Origin: JBBTSQ01 sp038078755
GTDB taxonomy: Bacteria; Patescibacteriota; Minisyncoccia; Phycocordibacterales; JBAYGS01
Length of the DNA: 49,433 nt
NCBI GenBank assembly: GCA_038078755.1
Contig: JBBTSQ010000018.1
Coordinates: 1-49,433, forward strand
Direction: 5' to 3'
In this document: piece by piece, positions 46,050-49,433 of the stretch
Layout: every line of letters begins with the position of its first letter
Numbering within the stretch: position 1 is the first letter of the stretch
Translations under genes and position numbers: made by a program
The notes under the pieces: generated by a model
The model's input: only the letters and a program-made list of their open reading frames with translations
What the model was told of the DNA's origin: nothing
The model's database searches: none

Positions 46050-46742
46050 CTAGACTTTGGGAATACTTAAGGCGAGGTGCTCTAAAAGCATCTTTACCGA
46101 CGGCGCGCGGTCAGAAAGATATGACCGACATTGTGAGAGCGTGGTAAACCACTTGGTGTAGTCTGACAGATTTGAGCAAATTTTGTCGTACCAATATCGC
46201 TCGAGGGCATTGACGAATTGCCGTGGCACTTCCCGCTCTTCGGATTCAGCAAGTGTCTTGGCAATTTTGAGCCGTTCGGCAACGGGACTTTCGGAGAATT
46301 TCTGTGCGAGCGCCATCGCTTCGTTTTGATCAGCGTCCTTTTCTGATGAAGCAGACTTGATCAGCACCACTCGAGAAAAAATGGTTGGCAAAAGAGTCGA
46401 GATCGTCGGAAGAATAAAAAAGAAGTGGGTACCAACCGTCGGTTCCTCAAGCACTTTAAGTAGAGAATTTTGGGCTTCGCGCGTGATCGAATTGACCGAG
46501 AGGATAAATAATTTTTTGTCTCCCGAGGCGGGGCGTAGTGCTTGCATCTCTTTCAGTCGTCGCCCCTCATCAATACCGAATACTTCAAAATGTTCTCGCC
46601 AGATGTTTGGATTGCCCACAATCGGCATCGCAAGCTCTGTCTCAACAAATGAAAGTAGTGTTGGCACACAATCAGTGTGCAGACCTTCGATAATATAGGC
46701 GTGATGCAGGCGGTCTTTATGCAAATGAGTGCGAAATTCCAT
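46050..46742 (-). CDS. holB: DNA polymerase III delta'-like subunit
   Basis: 230 residues from ATG 46742 (MEFRTHLHKDRLHHAYIIEG); the longer frame would pass through the ncRNA terminator region. 'LHHAYIIEG' and 'ITREAQNSLLKVLEEP' (the AxNALLKxLEEP sensor region) place it with the clamp-loader delta'/HolB family. The usual Walker A (GxxGxGKT) is not seen, as in many non-hydrolysing delta' subunits. It would help load the sliding clamp. Confidence 0.7.
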   Translation of the reverse strand: MEFRTHLHKDRLHHAYIIEGLHTDCVPTLLSFVETELAMPIVGNPNIWREHFEVFGIDEGRRLKEMQALRPASGDKKLFILSVNSITREAQNSLLKVLEEPTVGTHFFFILPTISTLLPTIFSRVVLIKSASSEKDADQNEAMALAQKFSESPVAERLKIAKTLAESEEREVPRQFVNALERYWYDKICSNLSDYTKWFTTLSQCRSYLSDRAPSVKMLLEHLALSIPKV

Positions 46743-46821
46743 AAAAAAAGTATACCACAAAGAATAATACGTTCGACCTACTGGTCTCAGTATCTTCGTC
46801 GCTCTCGCTCCTCGAGAAAAA

Positions 46822-46850
46822 CCCCAGAGCCGTACAAGACGACTCTGGGG
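46822..46850 (-). terminator. Terminator of the tandem-motif ncRNA candidate
   Basis: CCCCAGAGCCGT with ACGACTCTGGGG (one mismatch), then TTTTT on the minus strand. Confidence 0.75.
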
Positions 46851-47152
46851 CGCGATGCCGTTGTCCTTACGGAGAAACGGACTTTCCAAACAGACCTAAT
46901 GGTGTCTGCCCGTCCAACAAAAAAGGTCGGGAACAGTATCCAATTGGCCGATGCCGACACGTAGATGTTGTGACGGACTTTCTGACGGGCCGAAGCAAAC
47001 TCTGCTGGGCCGATGCCGACACGCAAAACGCGTTGACGGACTTTGGTGGCCAACTATTCGAGGCCATCAACGAGGGTATCTAATCCTCGTGGTTGGCGTC
47101 TTGCGACGCGCAGTCTAGATATCTACGCTATTTCTAGCTACACCTAAACTTG
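46822..47152 (-). ncRNA. Candidate structured ncRNA with three tandem motif copies
   Basis: Begins after an extended -10 (TGC-TATACT, 47159-47164 on the minus strand) and ends at a CCCCAGAG.../CTCTGGGG terminator (46822-46850) followed by TTTTT. Contains a GCTA-GAAA-TAGC tetraloop hairpin near its 5' end, an ACGAGG/CCTCGT hairpin, and three copies of AAAGTCCGT-N10-16-CGGCATCG at 47008-47044, 46946-46981 and 46851-46885 (about 62 bp between the first two). No known RNA family is recognised; it is not RNase P, tmRNA or 6S. Confidence 0.45.
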
Positions 47153-47189
47153 AACAGAAGTATAGCACAAAAATTCTGTAGTTGGATGC

Positions 47190-47460
47190 AATTCGACCCA
47201 GTAGGTCATTCTACTGAATGAGGCACGAGCGAGGCCGTCTACAGGTGCCTATCACGGACGATAGGCCTTGTGACTAAAACGTAAGTCGCGCTTCAATGGA
47301 CGGTGCGCGACACGATTCCGACAGAATCGACGTTGCAGGATCAAACCGTCGACAGGTGCAGATCAACAAATGATCTGCCGAGCGAAGCAACAAAGAAGTG
47401 CGCCGACTACGGAATTTTTAAAAAACAACCCCGTGTACCACACAGTACACGGGGCTTGAG
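47190..47460. other. Chain of hairpins with a duplicated CCGTC-ACAGGTGC motif
   Basis: CAGTAG/CTACTG, then CCGTCTACAGGTGC with a GCCTATC/GATAGGC stem (47235-47266), GTCGCGC/GCGCGAC, GATTC/GAATC, then CCGTCGACAGGTGC with a CAGATCA/TGATCTG stem (47346-47379), and the CCCCGTGTAC/GTACACGGGG hairpin (47429-47454). The two motif copies differ at one of 14 bases and are 111 bp apart. No ORF fits. The strand of any transcript is unclear. Confidence 0.45.
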
Positions 47461-47507
47461 TTGTGAGCACACGATAGCTATCACACCTCAAATTAAAAAA
47501 GAAAAGA

Positions 47508-48058
47508 GCTGGTCACGCTTGCGCACGACCAGCCCAGTTTGTCTCTGCCGCTGTTTCCAGAAGCAGAGCGATGGGAGGTGTTTCTCTATTAACAAGAGAT
47601 GTCCTCCCCTCAAGCAATGACTCAACCATCGATCCGATCCCTCGGATATTGATAACGATGATCGCGCCTCGTACTCGTCTCCGTTGTTACAGAAACTCGT
47701 ACTTTGTATCCGAAAGCCTTGCGAGCTTTGGACTGGGGTACCTTCTCCGTTGGATGCTGGAGAAGGCTCCGAATGTCAGTGTAAGAAGGTTCTTTTCGAA
47801 CGATTCGTGCTCGAATGCCTCCAACAAAGGGCCCGACATGTTGCTTCCGCACACATCGTCCACCACTTGATTAGTGAGTTCGCAGATCCACAGTGAGTGT
47901 TACTCCCCTGCAAAAATACGACCAAACGCATTCTTTATCAGACTGGCCTCTGATACGGTGTCTGACCATTGCCTTGCTGGCCACACCGATCTACTTTCAA
48001 AAATTTGAGAGCACATCGGTATGGCCAAACATTTACTATTTAAAGTACTAATCTATCT
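47508..48058 (-). ncRNA. Candidate large structured ncRNA (about 550 nt)
   Basis: Starts about 7 bases after a strong promoter (TTGACT-N17-TATACT, 48065-48093) and ends at GCTGGTC/GACCAGC (47508-47533) followed by CTTTTCTTTTTT on the minus strand. Stems include TGGCCACACCGAT with ATCGGTATGGCCA (47978-47990, 48015-48027), TATCAGA/TCTGATA, CCTTCTCC/GGAGAAGG (47741-47766) and GGGAGG/CCTCCC (47573-47608). Small ORFs of at most 76 residues overlap in different frames and none is convincing. No named RNA family is recognised. Confidence 0.45.
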
Positions 48059-48064
48059 GGGTAC

Positions 48065-48093
48065 AGTATAGCACCTATGGTTTTAAAAGTCAA
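48065..48093 (-). promoter_or_regulatory. Promoter of the large ncRNA candidate
   Basis: On the minus strand: TTGACT (48088-48093), 17-bp spacer, TATACT (48065-48070) within an extended TGC-TATACT context. Confidence 0.75.
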
Positions 48094-48116
48094 GCATTTT
48101 TCGATTTTGTACGATC

Positions 48117-48160
48117 GAGGCGTTAAAAAATGGCTTTAGAGAGCCATTTTTTAACGCCTC
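48117..48160 (-). terminator. Terminator of uvrB
   Basis: GAGGCGTTAAAAAATGGCT (48117-48135), loop TTAGAG, and its exact reverse complement (48142-48160): 19-bp arms. It lies just past the uvrB stop and is a member of the AAAATGGCT family of intergenic hairpins. Confidence 0.8.
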
Positions 48161-48164
48161 ATTT

Positions 48165-49433
48165 TTATTTGACCTCCTTTTTAGACATCTTTTTTGGCGC
48201 CTTTATCACCAGCGATTTAATTGCCTGTATTTCATCCCGCAATAGCGCCGCTGTTTCAAAGTCGAGCTCTTGGACTGCGAATTTCATCTGCTTTTCTTTT
48301 TCAGCAATGATTTTTCGCCGACGTTTTGGATCTTTTGCGATCTCGGAAGCATCCACAGCCACCAACGTATCCACCGCTTTATCATGCTCCGATCGAAGCT
48401 CACTGGTGATATCAGTAATCTTTTTGATAATGGTTTGCGGAGTGATGCCGTGCTCGGTGTTGTACGCCACTTGAATCCCCCGTCGACGATTGGTCTCTCG
48501 CATCGCGCGCTCAATCGAGCCCGTCACATTATCTGCATACAAAAATACTCGCCCTTTCACATTTCGAGCGGCACGACCGATGATTTGGATCAGTGATGTC
48601 TCTGATCGCAAAAAGCCTTCTTTGTCGGCATCCAAAATACCGATGAGCTCCACCTCGGGCAAGTCCAAGCCTTCTCGCAAGAGATTGACCCCGACCAAAC
48701 AATCAAATTTCCCTCGACGAAAACTAGTCAAAATATCAATACGGTCGATTGTCTTGATATCACTATGCAAATATTCAGCCTTGATCCCCTGCTCTTTCAG
48801 ATACTCACTCAAATCTTCCGCCATCTTTTTGGTGAGTGTGGTAGCAATCACGCGCCCACCACCTTTCACGACCGAAATAGTCTGTCCGATAAAATCTTTG
48901 ATTTGGCCGGGGTATGTTTTGTCTGCAGACACCTTTCGGATAGACACTTCTGGATCAATCAAGCCTGTTGGGCGAATCACCTGCTCCGCGATTTGTCCGG
49001 ATTCTTTTTTCTCGTATGGTCCCGGGGTGGCTGAAGTGAAAAGTACCTGTCCAACTTTTTGTTCAAACTCGTGAAATTGAAGTGGGCGGTTGTCCTTTGC
49101 ACTCGGTAGTCGAAAACCGAAATCAACGAGACTCGCTTTTCGAGATTGGTCTCCTGCATACATTGCTCCAAGCTGGGGTACGGTGACGTGTGACTCATCA
49201 ATGATAGTCAAAAAGTCTGGTGAACCGTCTTTTTTGTGAGGAAAGTATGAGAGTAAGCTATCCGGAGGATCTCCCGCTTTTTTGCCTGAAAAATGTCGAG
49301 AATAATTTTCGATGCCGTTGCAGTAACCGACTTCGCGAATCAGCGCGAGGTCGTAATTGGTTCGGCGCTTCAGTCTTTCAGCTTCAAGATTTTTACCCGC
49401 TTTCTTGAGCGTAGCTAGTTGCACGTCGAGTTC
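48165..49433 (-). CDS. uvrB: UvrABC system protein B, C-terminal part (partial, runs off the right edge)
   Basis: About 422 residues; the frame is open to the last base, so the N-terminus lies outside. Helicase motifs are visible: 'DESHVTVPQ' (motif II region), 'TSATPGPYE' (motif III), 'REGLDLPEVELI' (motif V) and 'IGRAARN' (motif VI). The C-terminal UVR domain 'EKEKQMKFAVQELDFETAALLRDEIQ' that binds UvrC is also present. UvrB loads on damaged DNA with UvrA and guides UvrC incision. The gene ends at a strong terminator. Confidence 0.95.
   Translation of the reverse strand, partial: ELDVQLATLKKAGKNLEAERLKRRTNYDLALIREVGYCNGIENYSRHFSGKKAGDPPDSLLSYFPHKKDGSPDFLTIIDESHVTVPQLGAMYAGDQSRKASLVDFGFRLPSAKDNRPLQFHEFEQKVGQVLFTSATPGPYEKKESGQIAEQVIRPTGLIDPEVSIRKVSADKTYPGQIKDFIGQTISVVKGGGRVIATTLTKKMAEDLSEYLKEQGIKAEYLHSDIKTIDRIDILTSFRRGKFDCLVGVNLLREGLDLPEVELIGILDADKEGFLRSETSLIQIIGRAARNVKGRVFLYADNVTGSIERAMRETNRRRGIQVAYNTEHGITPQTIIKKITDITSELRSEHDKAVDTLVAVDASEIAKDPKRRRKIIAEKEKQMKFAVQELDFETAALLRDEIQAIKSLVIKAPKKMSKKEVK

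Larger units (their letters stand above)
46743..48164. other. 1.4-kb region without convincing genes
   Basis: Between holB and uvrB. The open frames here are short, overlapping and without recognisable domains. The region instead contains a strong minus-strand promoter (48065-48093), an extended -10 (47159-47168), three minus-strand terminators (46822-46850, 47429-47454, 47508-47533), tandem structured repeats and the uvrB terminator. I read it as holding ncRNA genes; see the entries below. Confidence 0.6.

Noticed and set aside
46787..47070. Short minus-strand frames (88 and 67 residues) with repeated KVR-type segments
   Set aside because: The repeats in the protein merely reflect the tandem structured DNA motif, the frames overlap a terminator, and no domain is recognised.
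47070..47090. GATTAGATACCC-type match to the conserved 16S rRNA 785-800 region on the minus strand
   Set aside because: The match is limited to about 15 bases, flanked by an ACGAGG/CCTCGT hairpin unlike the rRNA context, with no other rRNA sequence nearby.
47118..47140. GCTAGAAATAGC stretch resembling the synthetic Cas9 guide scaffold
   Set aside because: It is a simple hairpin with a GAAA tetraloop; there is no Cas9 or repeat-spacer array, and the rest of the scaffold is absent.
47622..47852. 76-residue minus-strand frame in the ncRNA region
   Set aside because: Basic composition without recognisable features, overlapped by another frame of similar quality; kept only as an alternative reading of the ncRNA candidate.

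Overview
The window looks like a scaffold from a Patescibacteria (Candidate Phyla Radiation) genome, most likely of the Parcubacteria/Paceibacteria lineage; the finer placement is uncertain. This is inferred from: a compact infA-rpmJ-rpsM-rpsK-rpsD-rpoA-rplQ-rplM-rpsI operon with shortened proteins; an AlaS lacking its C-terminal domain; proteins resembling families common in this group (DUF8128-like, DUF5671-like, a stand-alone Cas2/PaaX-C-like protein, a sigma region 4 + HARE-HTH protein, an ATP-cone nuclease); and many palindromic intergenic repeats. A run of 10 Ns at 40956-40965 marks a scaffold join. No tRNA, rRNA, CRISPR array, IS element or phage was recognised.

Layout. 1-3481 (minus): a tight operon of an LD-carboxypeptidase/MccF-like peptidase, a histidine phosphatase, an aminoglycoside-phosphotransferase-like kinase and a class I aminoacyl-tRNA-synthetase-like protein cut by the left edge. 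3687-6005: a DUF6624-like gene and a PlsC/Nudix/alpha-beta hydrolase operon. 6153-11256: the DnaK-DnaJ-GrpE chaperone system, with grpE separated from dnaKJ by three small genes. 11342-15286: accessory genes, including a Cas2-like gene framed by inverted palindromes, a degenerate EPSP-synthase-like protein, a lipoprotein and membrane proteins. 15667-19787: the ribosomal/RNA polymerase alpha operon. 20148-27244: an FtsA/PilM-like ASKHA protein with an anchored extracytoplasmic protein, alaS, a divergent LpxC-like protein and small unknowns. 27539-32294: a wHTH membrane protein, oligoendopeptidase F and a two-gene HTH + GHKL-ATPase operon. 32514-39838: IspZ/YciB, an ATP-cone nuclease coupled to an alkyltransferase, mnmA (with two apparent in-frame palindromic insertions), mltG, a DUF8128-like protein and a sigma4-HARE protein. 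40245-46742: a HAD-like protein, a DUF5671-like protein, ychF, a flavodoxin-fold oxidoreductase and a holB-like gene. 46743-48164 has no convincing gene but holds promoters, minus-strand terminators and structured repeats, read here as candidate ncRNAs. 48165-49433 is the 3' part of uvrB.

Two gene populations are mixed. Housekeeping genes lie mostly on the minus strand in operons. Between them sit isolated accessory genes, most with a recognisable promoter and their own terminator; several are diverged relatives of known enzymes (EPSP synthase, LpxC, HAD phosphatase) and the rest are unrecognised. The intergenic DNA is rich in dispersed palindromes, and one repeat family has apparently entered the mnmA reading frame. 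The candidates most worth following are the MccF/aaRS-like operon, the HTH+GHKL pair, the Cas2-like gene with its palindromes, the in-frame insertions in mnmA, the LpxC-like and EPSPS-like proteins, and the putative ncRNAs at 46.8-48.06 kb.
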